This document shows, one piece after another, positions 51,728-60,200 of a stretch of 64,000 nt of DNA. Origin of the DNA: Vannielia litorea (GTDB taxonomy: Bacteria > Pseudomonadota > Alphaproteobacteria > Rhodobacterales > Rhodobacteraceae); the NCBI RefSeq assembly GCF_900142295.1, contig NZ_FSRL01000001.1, positions 248,001 through 312,000 on the forward strand, in the 5' to 3' direction. Below the pieces are notes generated by a model, which was not told the origin of the DNA, searched no databases, and was given only the letters and a program-made list of their open reading frames with translations. The position numbers were made by a program, and so were the translations under genes. Positions within the stretch are counted from its first letter, which is position 1. Every line of letters starts with the position of its first letter.

Positions 51728-52519
51728 TCAGTCCCGATAATTTCGGATCGCGCCTTGATCAATTTGTTTCGCAGGAACTAGTCGATAATGACGCTCTTCG
51801 ACGACGCGAATTTCATCTTCCTGCAATGTAAGCTCAAAAAGTGCAACCACGTCATCGCCCATGAATTGCGCTGCGATTGCGCGGCATCGCATACCAGAGA
51901 ACTTTTCTTCTACAAAACGAATATCTTGAGAAATCTGGACGATACCAATTTGATCTTTTCCACCCTTGGCCTGTACTGGAATGACGTAGTGACAGCCTCT
52001 CTTGTCAATCCCGACATAAAGCTCATCTATTTCAATCTGCCCAACACCCTTTACGGTTGTGCGCAGATGGTTCTGGAGACTGTAAGTGGTAAGTCCCAAG
52101 AAGGTGTCGATTAGGCGGTTGTAGCGCACGATCGCAAGTAGTGCCTGCTCATCGTCCAGAGCATATGCACGAATAATTTCTGGGGTAGCGTCGGGAATGT
52201 CGATCCGCGCAAGGTCTTCGCGTGGCAATACCCGATTGATCTTGACGAGAGAGAACCTATATTTGGCTCTTCCTGCAAGCTCTATAACCCACTCCTTACC
52301 TTCAGGTTGTGTGGCAATAATTTTTTCCGGCAGGTCGGTTCTAAAGCGAAAGGAATAAATCACGTCACCCAGGTTGTCCGGCAATACAATGCCTAGGTGG
52401 GCGGCCGCGTCTTTTATCTCAGGTCGCGTGAAGTCAAGTGACGTTTTTCCATCACTATAATGATCGAAGAAAATCTTCTCGATAAGAGCCTGATATCGGT
52501 TTCGAACTTTGCTAGCCAT
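51728..52519 (-). CDS. Putative restriction endonuclease of the C5-methylase unit
   Basis: A 263-residue protein starting MASKVRNRYQALIEKIFF. The likely PD-(D/E)XK core is IEIDELYVGIDKRG, a strand, then VIPVQAKGGKDQIG. Its start lies inside the methyltransferase 3' end (eight-base overlap); the in-frame start at 52552 would overlap more. Adjacent methylase and Vsr genes make it the natural restriction partner. The cut site is not readable. Confidence 0.75.
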   Translation of the reverse strand: MASKVRNRYQALIEKIFFDHYSDGKTSLDFTRPEIKDAAAHLGIVLPDNLGDVIYSFRFRTDLPEKIIATQPEGKEWVIELAGRAKYRFSLVKINRVLPREDLARIDIPDATPEIIRAYALDDEQALLAIVRYNRLIDTFLGLTTYSLQNHLRTTVKGVGQIEIDELYVGIDKRGCHYVIPVQAKGGKDQIGIVQISQDIRFVEEKFSGMRCRAIAAQFMGDDVVALFELTLQEDEIRVVEERHYRLVPAKQIDQGAIRNYRD

Positions 52520-53879
52520 AAATCTTCTGCCCCGACAGTCTTTCTCTCTCAATATCAGCTTGCTTGCGTTTCTTTGCTCCGCTCTTTTGATCTCGACGAC
52601 TTGGCAGTGGCTTTACGCCAAAATGAGCAGCGGCCTTCGACAAGTCCATTGATAATAGTTCTTCAGACCCAAGAGGGATAATTTGGGCGGGACGTGCTGG
52701 ACGGAAATCGAGAGATTCAATCACCTGCGTTGCAATCGCTCGTGCAAGAGGTGGAGGAACGGCATTTCCGATCTGGCGTGCTCCGTGCCATTTTGTAACA
52801 TTGAAGCGAAACCAGTCAGGGAAGCCATGTAGTCGTGCCATTTCCCGTACTGTCACGCATCGGTCATAGCGGTAGTGGATGGGTCTGGGGCTCGTGAATG
52901 CGCCCCGTGCACCGTCTGTACCGGCGCGAAGAGTATTTGAAACCCCCCGCGAAGGCAGCTTGAAGAAACGACTGATTGGCTCAACAGAGCCTGGCTCGGT
53001 TTCGGAGAAGCGCCGCTGCGAAATCTCCGTATGAGCTGTACGTGCACTGGAAGTCAGCAGAGCAGGATTCCACTCCCGCACGTAGCCGAAATGCCAAGCG
53101 TCGTTTGTCATACAGCGCAACTCGGCTGAATACGGCGAAGGCGCTCCGAACGCACTGGTTTTCACAGCATCACTAGTGAGCAAACTCTGAAATTTGTCGG
53201 CGTCGGGAAGATCGGCCAATGCATCTGTGCAAGTGGGTCCTGATGGCAAGCCATCCCTTGTTCCTTTACGCCCCGCAATATTGGTAGCCGGATCGGGGTA
53301 CTCTGGCAGTGCTTCGCCCTTGCGGCATCCAAACAGTATCAGTCGCTCTCGGGATTGCGGCGTTCCGTAGTTTCCCGCATTCAACACCTTCCAAGGGGTT
53401 CTCACTTCATACCCTGCGGCATCAAACGCTTGAACCAATTCCTTTAGGAATGCTTTGTGCTTGCCGACAGTGAGACCTTTTACGTTTTCAAACACAAAGG
53501 TTCGAGCTTTCAACTCGGCGACAATGCGGACAAAGTCTAGAACAAGGCTGTTTCGAGGGTCATCCAATACGCGGTGACCAATAAGCGAAAAGCCCTGGCA
53601 AGGAGCTCCCCCGAAGACGCAATCCACTGGAGCGTTGCCGATGCTGGCAACCTTTCGAATAAGCTCGCCGCTCAATCCTTCCACCGAGCGAGGAATAATG
53701 GCGGTCTTCGGGAAATTGAACTTATGGACAGCGCAATGCACAGGGTCGATTTCAACAGCGGCAGCTATATCGAAACCTGCTTGCTCGAAACCGAGGCTCA
53801 TGCCGCCTGCGCCTGCAAACAGGTCGATGCCTATCGGTCGGTGGGGTTCGTCGTCGATCATGGGCCTGTGCTGATTCAT
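52512..53879 (-). CDS. DNA (cytosine-5)-methyltransferase
   Basis: A 455-residue C5-methylase. Motif I is DLFAGAGGMSLGFEQAGF, motif IV GGAPCQGFSLIG with the catalytic Cys, motif VI FVFENVKGL, motif VIII GVPQ-like NYGTPQSRERLILFG, and motifs IX-X VREMARLHGFPDWF and RQIGNAVPP. The variable target-recognition region lies between about 245 and 330. An alternative start at 53861 exists. It protects host DNA from the neighbouring endonuclease. Confidence 0.93.
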   Translation of the reverse strand: MNQHRPMIDDEPHRPIGIDLFAGAGGMSLGFEQAGFDIAAAVEIDPVHCAVHKFNFPKTAIIPRSVEGLSGELIRKVASIGNAPVDCVFGGAPCQGFSLIGHRVLDDPRNSLVLDFVRIVAELKARTFVFENVKGLTVGKHKAFLKELVQAFDAAGYEVRTPWKVLNAGNYGTPQSRERLILFGCRKGEALPEYPDPATNIAGRKGTRDGLPSGPTCTDALADLPDADKFQSLLTSDAVKTSAFGAPSPYSAELRCMTNDAWHFGYVREWNPALLTSSARTAHTEISQRRFSETEPGSVEPISRFFKLPSRGVSNTLRAGTDGARGAFTSPRPIHYRYDRCVTVREMARLHGFPDWFRFNVTKWHGARQIGNAVPPPLARAIATQVIESLDFRPARPAQIIPLGSEELLSMDLSKAAAHFGVKPLPSRRDQKSGAKKRKQADIERERLSGQKIYG

Positions 53880-53921
53880 GTGGATAGCTTACCGTGAATA
53901 TCACAGCATGTCGATCGGCTT

Positions 53922-54329
53922 CTAGCTTTCATCCACAAATTGTTGTAGCCGCTCAGCGAGAGCCGCTCGATCTCTCGTTTGACACTGCCACACAACAAGG
54001 ACTGTCCACCCCATCGCTTCCAGTTGGCCAGTCTTCGCGGTGTCACGGCGAACGTTGGCAGCCAGCTTTGGTAGCCAGTAGTCTTGTCGAGACTTGGGCG
54101 GTTGCCCCTTAGCGCAACCGTGCGCATGCCAGAAACAACCATGTACCAAGATGATCTTTCGGTATTTTGGCAGAACGATGTCGGGCTTGCCTGGCAGGTC
54201 GTTGCGGTGGAGCCGGAAGCGGTAGCCTTGTGCATGCAGCAGGCTCCTGACCAGAACCTCTGGTCGGGTGTTCCTGCTCTTGACAGCTTGCATGATGCGC
54301 CGTCTCTGCTCTGGGCTGCGTGTGTCCAT
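53922..54329 (-). CDS. vsr: Very short patch repair endonuclease (Vsr)
   Basis: A 135-residue mismatch nuclease. It has the family opening SPEQRRRIMQAVKSRNTRPE, the catalytic D in GKPDIVLPKYRKIILVHGCFWHAHGC, and the zinc-site residues around CFWHAHGC. Vsr cuts at T:G mismatches left by deamination of 5-methylcytosine, so it protects the sites of the methylase encoded 42 bp downstream. The start at 54329 gives normal family length; longer frames are unsupported. It is the first gene of the five-gene minus-strand run. Confidence 0.93.
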   Translation of the reverse strand: MDTRSPEQRRRIMQAVKSRNTRPEVLVRSLLHAQGYRFRLHRNDLPGKPDIVLPKYRKIILVHGCFWHAHGCAKGQPPKSRQDYWLPKLAANVRRDTAKTGQLEAMGWTVLVVWQCQTRDRAALAERLQQFVDES

Positions 54330-54899
54330 GTGTCTACCTATCAGGCACGCCCGCTGACCGACAGCACTCGCTACCAGTGAGAAGCGGAAGGTCTCATGAT
54401 CGGGTTCAGCGCCGACGCGCTGGCGGCATCCAATCCGCGGAGGGTTGGTCAGGGGTCCACGGGGGCAGGAACGCCCCGTGGTCGATGGGATGGTTCCAAG
54501 GCAAGGGCAGCTATGAAATGCTCGCTTCCTGGTCTCGATGAAGTCGTCTCCATGACATGGCGCGCATCCAAACTGCGGAAGGTTGGTCTCCATGAAATGG
54601 TGGTGATCGGACGGCCAGACGTTCGTGCATGGTTCGGTGTTGGTGGAGAGGCACGTCTCCAAGCCCAACGACTGATTGAACGGGGATACGTTCTACTGGC
54701 TCTGGATGGGTTCAATGCCCAGGAAGAGCCACTGGCCGGGGGGATGCAACGGGGGCGCGCAGCGGGACCCCTTGCCAAGCGCGTGGTACTACCACGCACA
54801 GCTTGCGTTCGCTCCTAGTCCTGCCGTCATCCTTAGGGGACAAGTGGTAGTACCAAGTTTGAGATGCTGCTAGCGCTAAGGCTTTGTGCAGAGGAAGCG
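54330..54899. other. Repeat-bearing region upstream of the restriction/Gabija genes
   Basis: No supported gene. Two imperfect 25-base direct repeats (54426-54450 and 54564-54588; 22 of 25 match), two 15-base repeats differing at one base and exactly 40 bp apart (54546-54560 and 54586-54600, GTCTCCATG-C/A-CATGG type), and two GTGGTA-centred palindromes at 54781-54797 and 54845-54855. This is the expected place for control of the restriction operon. Confidence 0.5.
54781..54797. promoter_or_regulatory. Palindrome GCGTGGTA-C-TACCACGC
   Basis: Perfect eight-base arms about one central base. A related palindrome, TGGTA-G-TACCA, lies at 54845-54855, 58 bp away centre to centre. Their shared core suggests binding sites for one dimeric regulator; the regulator is unknown. 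Confidence 0.45.
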
Positions 54900-55622
54900 T
54901 TATGCCGCTGTCTTATTTACTAGCGTAGTGTCGACCAACCATGCCACCCACCGCCGTAGAAACTCTTTGTAGTTGTCCTCGCTGATACGCAAAATATTAA
55001 TCCGTTCAAGTTCGCCCATACCGAAGCGGCAATCACCTTCAGCGTGTTGGCATTGGGGCTTCCCATACTTTCCGCTGACGAATGCGTACATTCTTACCGC
55101 TGCGCCATCTGTACTGTGGCCGTTCTCATCAAGGTAAGCGATGCCGCCATGTGCCATGGCATTTCGGAGGACACTTACCCACTGAGACGCGTTCATCTCG
55201 TGCGCTCTCTTTTCCGCATCTGCGCCTCTTAGTTCGTTGGCGAGTTCCGTGGAAAGCCCCTTGGCAATGTTAGGCAGAGTCTTCGGCTCCACCTGTACGA
55301 AATGCCACACACCCGTTTGATAGAACGGTGCGTCGGAGAGCCTACCCTTACGTATGACGTCGTCAAAAGCCTTCTCTGCCTCAGCATTCAGATGCCGATC
55401 ATCAGCGTATGTTGCTCCCTCCGGCTTATTAATATGCCGCTCGATCCGCTCTAGCGGGATGTTGATAACTGGGATGGACATAGACAGCAGAAAGGTTGAT
55501 GTCAGTGGCCCTAGGTCCGGTCTTTCTCCACCGTGCACTTCGCAGGCAGCAGGCCAGAGCTTCTCTATAAGCTCAAGGCAGCGTACAGGCAGTTCGATTC
55601 CGTAATGCTTCGGATTTCCCAT
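54900..55622 (-). CDS. HEPN-motif hypothetical protein
   Basis: A 240-residue protein beginning MGNPKHYGIELPVRCLEL. The start at 55622 has GGAGG seven bases upstream, better than the earlier in-frame ATGs at 55634 and 55727. Residues near 165-175 read VLRNAMAHGG, a perfect R-x4-H motif of HEPN RNases, in a predicted helix. The remainder is helical except for a short DENGHSTDGAAVRMYAF turn. HEPN proteins are frequent in defence and toxin modules. No nucleotidyltransferase partner is coupled to it; a multi-RHH protein is divergent. Confidence 0.65.
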   Translation of the reverse strand: MGNPKHYGIELPVRCLELIEKLWPAACEVHGGERPDLGPLTSTFLLSMSIPVINIPLERIERHINKPEGATYADDRHLNAEAEKAFDDVIRKGRLSDAPFYQTGVWHFVQVEPKTLPNIAKGLSTELANELRGADAEKRAHEMNASQWVSVLRNAMAHGGIAYLDENGHSTDGAAVRMYAFVSGKYGKPQCQHAEGDCRFGMGELERINILRISEDNYKEFLRRWVAWLVDTTLVNKTAA

Positions 55623-55736
55623 GCTTTCCTCCATGATTCCGATAAGCTCTTGCTCCTTTCCATACTGAACCTGATCGCTTGGACATAGGTTCGGTTTTAC
55701 TTGCTCGGCGGAGGGCCAGCGCGTCATATATAGATT

Positions 55737-56744
55737 GTGATGGATGGGGCGGCTTTTCCGGTGCTAAGGCGCTCAAAGATGGGGGAGACCTTCCGGTCAT
55801 CGGTCCTCCGGCTCGCTCACGAGGATCGTGCGGAGTTTTTTGAGCCTCGGCGTTCCAGAACCTTTCCATGGTACTTGGTACTCTTTCGTATTGCCCTTGA
55901 GGACTGTTCAGGATCGCTAAGGCTTTTCTCGAAGGGCGTGGACGATGACCGGACCCAGCGGCGCGCCCGAGAAGTTGTCGGGATTTTGCGCGAGCTGCAT
56001 TCTGATCGTTGTCTAATCCCGCAGCCGGGGCTTGCCGCTCGGCTGCTGCGTGAGGCGCTGGACAACCAACCGCTCTTTGATGATCTGGCTCGCCAGATCA
56101 TGATCGATGTGGGGCCACATCTAAACAATGCAGAAGAAGTCGCGCGCTATGGTAGGAAGAAGCATGCGTACAAGCTGCCCCGTCGTCCGGCTCGCAAGCG
56201 CCAGCAACTTACAGATGCAGAGCAGCCTGGATGGGCGGGAGTGAACAGAATGCCGTCGCAGAAGGTCCAGATGCCGTGCCGCGTCGTACCCGACATCAAG
56301 AAGCTCATAGAGGATGAAGCTTTTCACGTAGGCATCAGTCAGAGCCGATGGCTTGAAGAGGCGATAGCGGAAAAGCTCCAGCGTCAGGGACACCCAGTCT
56401 ACCTCCCCGCGCCATCGAAAGCGCCCAAGACGTCCGAAGGCAGTGCCAGACGCCCTCGGCGCGCTTCACTTCCCCATCCAGACAAGTCGCGCAGCTCTGC
56501 CGCGAACCGCGCCGACAAGATGACCACCGTTCGGTTTAGCCGAACGCTTGCGGCGCAGATCGACAGAGCCCGTGGCCGCACGGAACGCTCGGCATGGGTG
56601 AACGAGGCGGTGAGCTCCTTCATGAACGAGGAGGCAAGGCTGCCCGAAGCACTCGCCCCAAAGCAGGCGTTGCCTGTGGCTGTGTCAGTTGGGTTCGATC
56701 ACCAAATTTTTTGCTGCCATCGAACGCGCTGCGAAGAAATCTAA
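55737..56744 (+). CDS. Multi-RHH DNA-binding protein, frameshifted near the C-terminus
   Basis: The frame gives 335 residues (a start at 55779, MGETFRSSV, is also possible). The first 140 are helical and unrecognised. Then come two ribbon-helix-helix-like segments: VQMPCRVVPDIKKLIEDE through WLEEAIAEKL (about 180-222) and MTTVRFSRTLAAQIDRA through WVNEAVSSFM (about 262-300). After residue 318 the frame degenerates, while the +1 frame continues as a third RHH (ITKFFAAIERAAKKSK, then SECIRRMATWYL) to a stop at 56803-56805. A one-base shift near 56694 explains this. Confidence 0.6.
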   Translation: MMDGAAFPVLRRSKMGETFRSSVLRLAHEDRAEFFEPRRSRTFPWYLVLFRIALEDCSGSLRLFSKGVDDDRTQRRAREVVGILRELHSDRCLIPQPGLAARLLREALDNQPLFDDLARQIMIDVGPHLNNAEEVARYGRKKHAYKLPRRPARKRQQLTDAEQPGWAGVNRMPSQKVQMPCRVVPDIKKLIEDEAFHVGISQSRWLEEAIAEKLQRQGHPVYLPAPSKAPKTSEGSARRPRRASLPHPDKSRSSAANRADKMTTVRFSRTLAAQIDRARGRTERSAWVNEAVSSFMNEEARLPEALAPKQALPVAVSVGFDHQIFCCHRTRCEEI

Positions 56745-57054
56745 GCTTACCAAGTCCGAGTGCATTCGCCGTATGGCTACATGGTATCTTACTGATAAAT
56801 CATAGTTTTATTCGGCTTAGAGTGTATTGCGTTAGCGGTTGCATGTGATCGCATTGGACGGGTCGAAATTTGAGCCCGCATTTTCTTTTTGTCGCCCCCA
56901 TATCGGCTGAGCAACGGGAAACGACCCGGAGCAGCAAGCCTGAGGGGATGCTCCCCGAAACACACGAAGAAGACCAAACCCGCCGGAGACATGCGCTTTC
57001 CGGTGACCTGAAACCTGCGTCCTGACGGACGCCGAAAATAACAAAGGAAAGACA

Positions 57055-57354
57055 ATGTACGCACCCAATAACTACCCTCCACGCGGGCCGCAGAGCCCGA
57101 TGGATGATATCAAAGGCGGATTTGCGACCACGGCTGCGGCCATGGTGGCGATCCTTCTCGGCTCTCCGTTCAACGCGCTGACAGCACCGTATGTCACCGC
57201 AATGGCAGAGCGCTCCTATTCCTATGAGGTCGTCGATCTCATCGGAATTGCCTGGATGATCTTGGCGTACCCGTTCGTGTTCTTCGCGGCGCGGGCAAGC
57301 ATTCTCGCAGCCCTCACGGCGGCGGGCGTGTACCTCGCCTACAGATTCATCTGA
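57055..57354 (+). CDS. Small membrane protein of the transfer module
   Basis: A 99-residue protein with a polar N-terminus (MYAPNNYPPRGPQSPMDD) and two or three hydrophobic segments (ATTAAAMVAILLGSPFN, LIGIAWMILAYPFVFFAA, LAALTAAGVYLAYRF). AAAGGAAAG upstream supports the start. It is the first of three small membrane genes leading to the coupling protein. Confidence 0.7.
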   Translation: MYAPNNYPPRGPQSPMDDIKGGFATTAAAMVAILLGSPFNALTAPYVTAMAERSYSYEVVDLIGIAWMILAYPFVFFAARASILAALTAAGVYLAYRFI

Positions 57355-57386
57355 ACCCAGAAACCCACATCAGAAAAGGAAATACC

Positions 57387-57614
57387 ATGATTAACCGTGC
57401 ACCCAAAACGATCACCAACCCGCTCGCCGAGTTGGCTCAGAACGCACTCTTTATTCTTGGCGCGATCATCGCGTTGGCGGCTTTCGGCGCGTTCTCAAAC
57501 GGTGAATATCTGGGAATGCTGATCTGCGGCGGTCTCTCTCTCGGAGCATTCCAATGGGGCGCGTCGATCAAGACGCGTTGGAACGCCAAAAGCCAAATTA
57601 CCACTTACGAGTGA
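57387..57614 (+). CDS. Small membrane protein of the transfer module
   Basis: A 75-residue protein with two hydrophobic helices (ALFILGAIIALAAFGAF and YLGMLICGGLSLGAFQWGA) and short polar ends. AAAAGGAAA lies upstream of the ATG. No family recognised; it presumably assists the coupling protein or is a small membrane chaperone. Confidence 0.65.
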   Translation: MINRAPKTITNPLAELAQNALFILGAIIALAAFGAFSNGEYLGMLICGGLSLGAFQWGASIKTRWNAKSQITTYE

Positions 57615-57697
57615 TTGCAATGCTTGGCGATCCCGTTTCGGCGGGGTCGCCATCCCATCCACATCCTCAAACCTCAATACAAATAAAGGAGTAAACC

Positions 57698-57937
57698 ATG
57701 GACGCTTTCTCTCAGATCTCGGCGCAGAACAGTGTGCTGCACTTAATTGCCCGTCCCTTCAAATGGCTTTGGGAGCTAAATGAGACGCATTGGATGAATC
57801 CTCTCATCCTGATGATCTGCTGGCCCGTGATGTTCAATGTCACAGCCGCGCTCTTCCCGCCAATTGAAAATAGCTGCTGGCTAAATTCCAGTTCAATCGT
57901 TCCCGTAGCCTTCAGCGATGAGGGGGATCAGCCATGA
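57698..57937 (+). CDS. Small membrane protein coupled to the T4CP
   Basis: A 79-residue protein with AAGGAG eight bases upstream and one main hydrophobic helix (WMNPLILMICWPVMFNVTAALF). Its stop overlaps the T4CP start by four bases. The T4CP lacks its own N-terminal membrane helices, so this protein may supply the membrane anchor; that is inference. Confidence 0.65.
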   Translation: MDAFSQISAQNSVLHLIARPFKWLWELNETHWMNPLILMICWPVMFNVTAALFPPIENSCWLNSSSIVPVAFSDEGDQP

Positions 57938-59577
57938 ACCCCATCGATTATCCGTACGGCTCGGCGCGTTTTGCGGATGAGATGGAAGTCCTGCGGGCGT
58001 TCCGTGATCAGGGTGGTGTGCCCTTCGGCTTCTATAATGGGCGTAAGCTCTTCCACGCCAAACAAGCTGGCATGCTGCTGATCGGCGGGGCGGGCTCCGG
58101 CAAGTTCACGAGCGTTCTTGCGCACCTGATGGACGCGCCAGGCCGCAAGGGCGAGCCGCCGCGCTATGCGATCTTCGATCCCAAGCGCGAGCTGCGGGCA
58201 GTCTTGGAGCCGTATTTCGCGCACATCAAGGCAGCCGTCTATGAGATCAATCCCTATCTCACCCACGGCGTGCAGGGCCACCGTCTCTCGGTGCTCTCGC
58301 ACCTGACGCCGCAATCGCCGCGACTGGTCGCGGACAGCCGAAGGGCAGCACGCACCTTGATCGCGGAAAGCGGCGGCGGCGATGCCCGCTTCTTCGAGCA
58401 GAAGGCACAAAACTGGCTCGATCCGCTGATCCGGGGGCTCGTGCACCTCGATGGCGGGGTCTCCCCGAGTTCGCTCTATGAGCTGGTCGGCATGATCCGC
58501 TCCGCTCCCGAAGCCTGGGCTGAAGTCTCGGAGCTGATGGAAGCGCTCGGCGAGCCGGACTTGCACGTTACCTTCGCCGAGATGCGGAATATGGCCGAAG
58601 ATGCCAGCCGCACTTTCGAATCCGTGATGGCGGAAATCACGAACGCCCTGGCCTTCATGAACGATCCGAGGCTGCAAGAGACCTTCGTGGCATCGGCGCA
58701 AGCGGATTTCTCGCTTGATGTGCTTTGCGAAAATTCAAGGCAGTCCGTCTTTGTGTTCTTCGTCATGCCGCCGGAGATGACGCAGCAGAATGCGGCGCTC
58801 ATCCGCCAGTTCTTCTCGACTTTGCGCACGCTTAAGCAGGTAAGGCCGGAGGCTCCGACGCTGAACCTCGTCATCGATGAGGCCGCCCAGCTCGGAGCCT
58901 TCCCTGAAATTGCAGAGTTCTATTCCATCGGTCGAGGCTTTGGTCTGTGCCCGGTTTGCGTCTATCAGGATATCGGCCAGATCAGAAAGAACCTGGGGCC
59001 AACGGGAGCGATGACGCTCTCGGCCAGCGCGGACCTCGAAGTCTATCTCGGCGGCGGAATCTCCGACCTTGAGACCGCAAGGATGCTGAGCGCCAAGCTT
59101 GGCAACCAGACCCTCGCTCTGGAAGATCACCTCGTCCAGCATCGTGCGCAGCGCTCCCGCCGCGAAGCGCTATTGGATGCGTTCAGTGGGCGGAGCGATC
59201 CCTTGAAAACAGGATCGGCGCTGCGCGCGCTGGACTATGAGCAGCAGCATAAGCGCAAGCTCTCACGTCCGCTCTGCACGCCCGAGGAAATCCTTGCCAT
59301 GGCGCAAAGCCAAGCGCTCGTCATGCCGTCCGGCTACGGCATCCCGCCATTCTTCGCGGCCAAAACACCGTACTACGCGAACAAAGCCTACACAGGCCTC
59401 TACGGCCCGAACCCGTACTTTGACCGAGAGTTAAGCGCGGTCAGCGTCCCTGGCCGATGGGGCGGCACGTCCAGTCTGCGCGTCATTCGCGAGACTGTAC
59501 CCGCCAGTCATGCCCACCTTCCGCAATACAAACACGGCGAATGGCAATTCATCGAAGGCCACCCTCCGCAATCCTGA
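57934..59577 (+). CDS. Type IV coupling protein (TraG/VirD4 family)
   Basis: A 547-residue ATPase that would bring the relaxase-DNA complex to a helper secretion channel. Walker A is LIGGAGSGKFTSVL near residue 48, with FDPKRELRA soon after, and Walker B is LNLVIDEAAQLGAFPEI. A VYQDIGQIRKNLG segment follows as in VirD4-type proteins. The sequence begins directly with the soluble part: the usual two N-terminal membrane helices are missing. The three preceding small membrane proteins may compensate. Confidence 0.88.
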   Translation: MNPIDYPYGSARFADEMEVLRAFRDQGGVPFGFYNGRKLFHAKQAGMLLIGGAGSGKFTSVLAHLMDAPGRKGEPPRYAIFDPKRELRAVLEPYFAHIKAAVYEINPYLTHGVQGHRLSVLSHLTPQSPRLVADSRRAARTLIAESGGGDARFFEQKAQNWLDPLIRGLVHLDGGVSPSSLYELVGMIRSAPEAWAEVSELMEALGEPDLHVTFAEMRNMAEDASRTFESVMAEITNALAFMNDPRLQETFVASAQADFSLDVLCENSRQSVFVFFVMPPEMTQQNAALIRQFFSTLRTLKQVRPEAPTLNLVIDEAAQLGAFPEIAEFYSIGRGFGLCPVCVYQDIGQIRKNLGPTGAMTLSASADLEVYLGGGISDLETARMLSAKLGNQTLALEDHLVQHRAQRSRREALLDAFSGRSDPLKTGSALRALDYEQQHKRKLSRPLCTPEEILAMAQSQALVMPSGYGIPPFFAAKTPYYANKAYTGLYGPNPYFDRELSAVSVPGRWGGTSSLRVIRETVPASHAHLPQYKHGEWQFIEGHPPQS

Positions 59578-59829
59578 CCCCTCAACCCTTGCCAAAAGAG
59601 AAAGCACACAATGGAAACGACTATCAGAAATACCCGCGAAACCCGTAGAATTTGCGATAATCGCAATGATTATGGTAAACTTAAGGTAGAAGGAGCAATT
59701 GCGCATACAATCGAATGTGCTGGCCAAAAAGCTCCGGTTTCAGAGAGTTCACCAAACGATGCATATCCGCATAACGCGGATGATGGTACGCGCGCGCCTG
59801 CAAACCAGCCAAGCAAGGAGGTTGCAGCG

Positions 59830-60177
59830 ATGGAAGAAGAAAACGGTAGCGGCCTCGGCCATGCTGCGCTGATAGGCGAAGCCCTAGGAGTGGCACTCGA
59901 TGCGCCGCCAAAGAAGACCATCAAGGTCGATGTGCAGAAGTATCAGGCCTGGCTCGATGATCCCGCGCTGAGCGATCAGCAAAAGGAGCAAATTATTGAG
60001 TCGCTGTGGCAGATGATCCTTTGCTTCGTGGACCTCGGGTTTGACGTCTCTCCGCTGGAGGATGCCTGTGGACAAGTGGCAGAAAGTGAAGGTTTCTGCG
60101 GTGATCCGGCGCAAGATGTAGTAGTCTGCCAAGGTCACACATTGAGCAAGAAATTCAACCAGATGGCGGCTGAGTAA
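59830..60177 (+). CDS. Small conserved-looking protein upstream of the recombinase
   Basis: A 115-residue protein. AAGGAGG eight bases before 59830 favours this start over the in-frame ATG at 59611, whose extra 73 codons are low-complexity. It contains KYQAWLDDPALSDQQKEQII then LWQMILCFVDLGFDVSPLED, a helical pattern I associate with small genes immediately before serine recombinases. Function unknown; it might be a directionality or accessory factor. Confidence 0.65.
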   Translation: MEEENGSGLGHAALIGEALGVALDAPPKKTIKVDVQKYQAWLDDPALSDQQKEQIIESLWQMILCFVDLGFDVSPLEDACGQVAESEGFCGDPAQDVVVCQGHTLSKKFNQMAAE

Positions 60178-60200
60178 AGCCGCGTAAGATAGGAGGATTC

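Noticed and set aside
54396..54818. A 140-codon plus-strand frame upstream of vsr
   Set aside because: It has no ribosome site, consists largely of the direct repeats, and shows no protein-like pattern.
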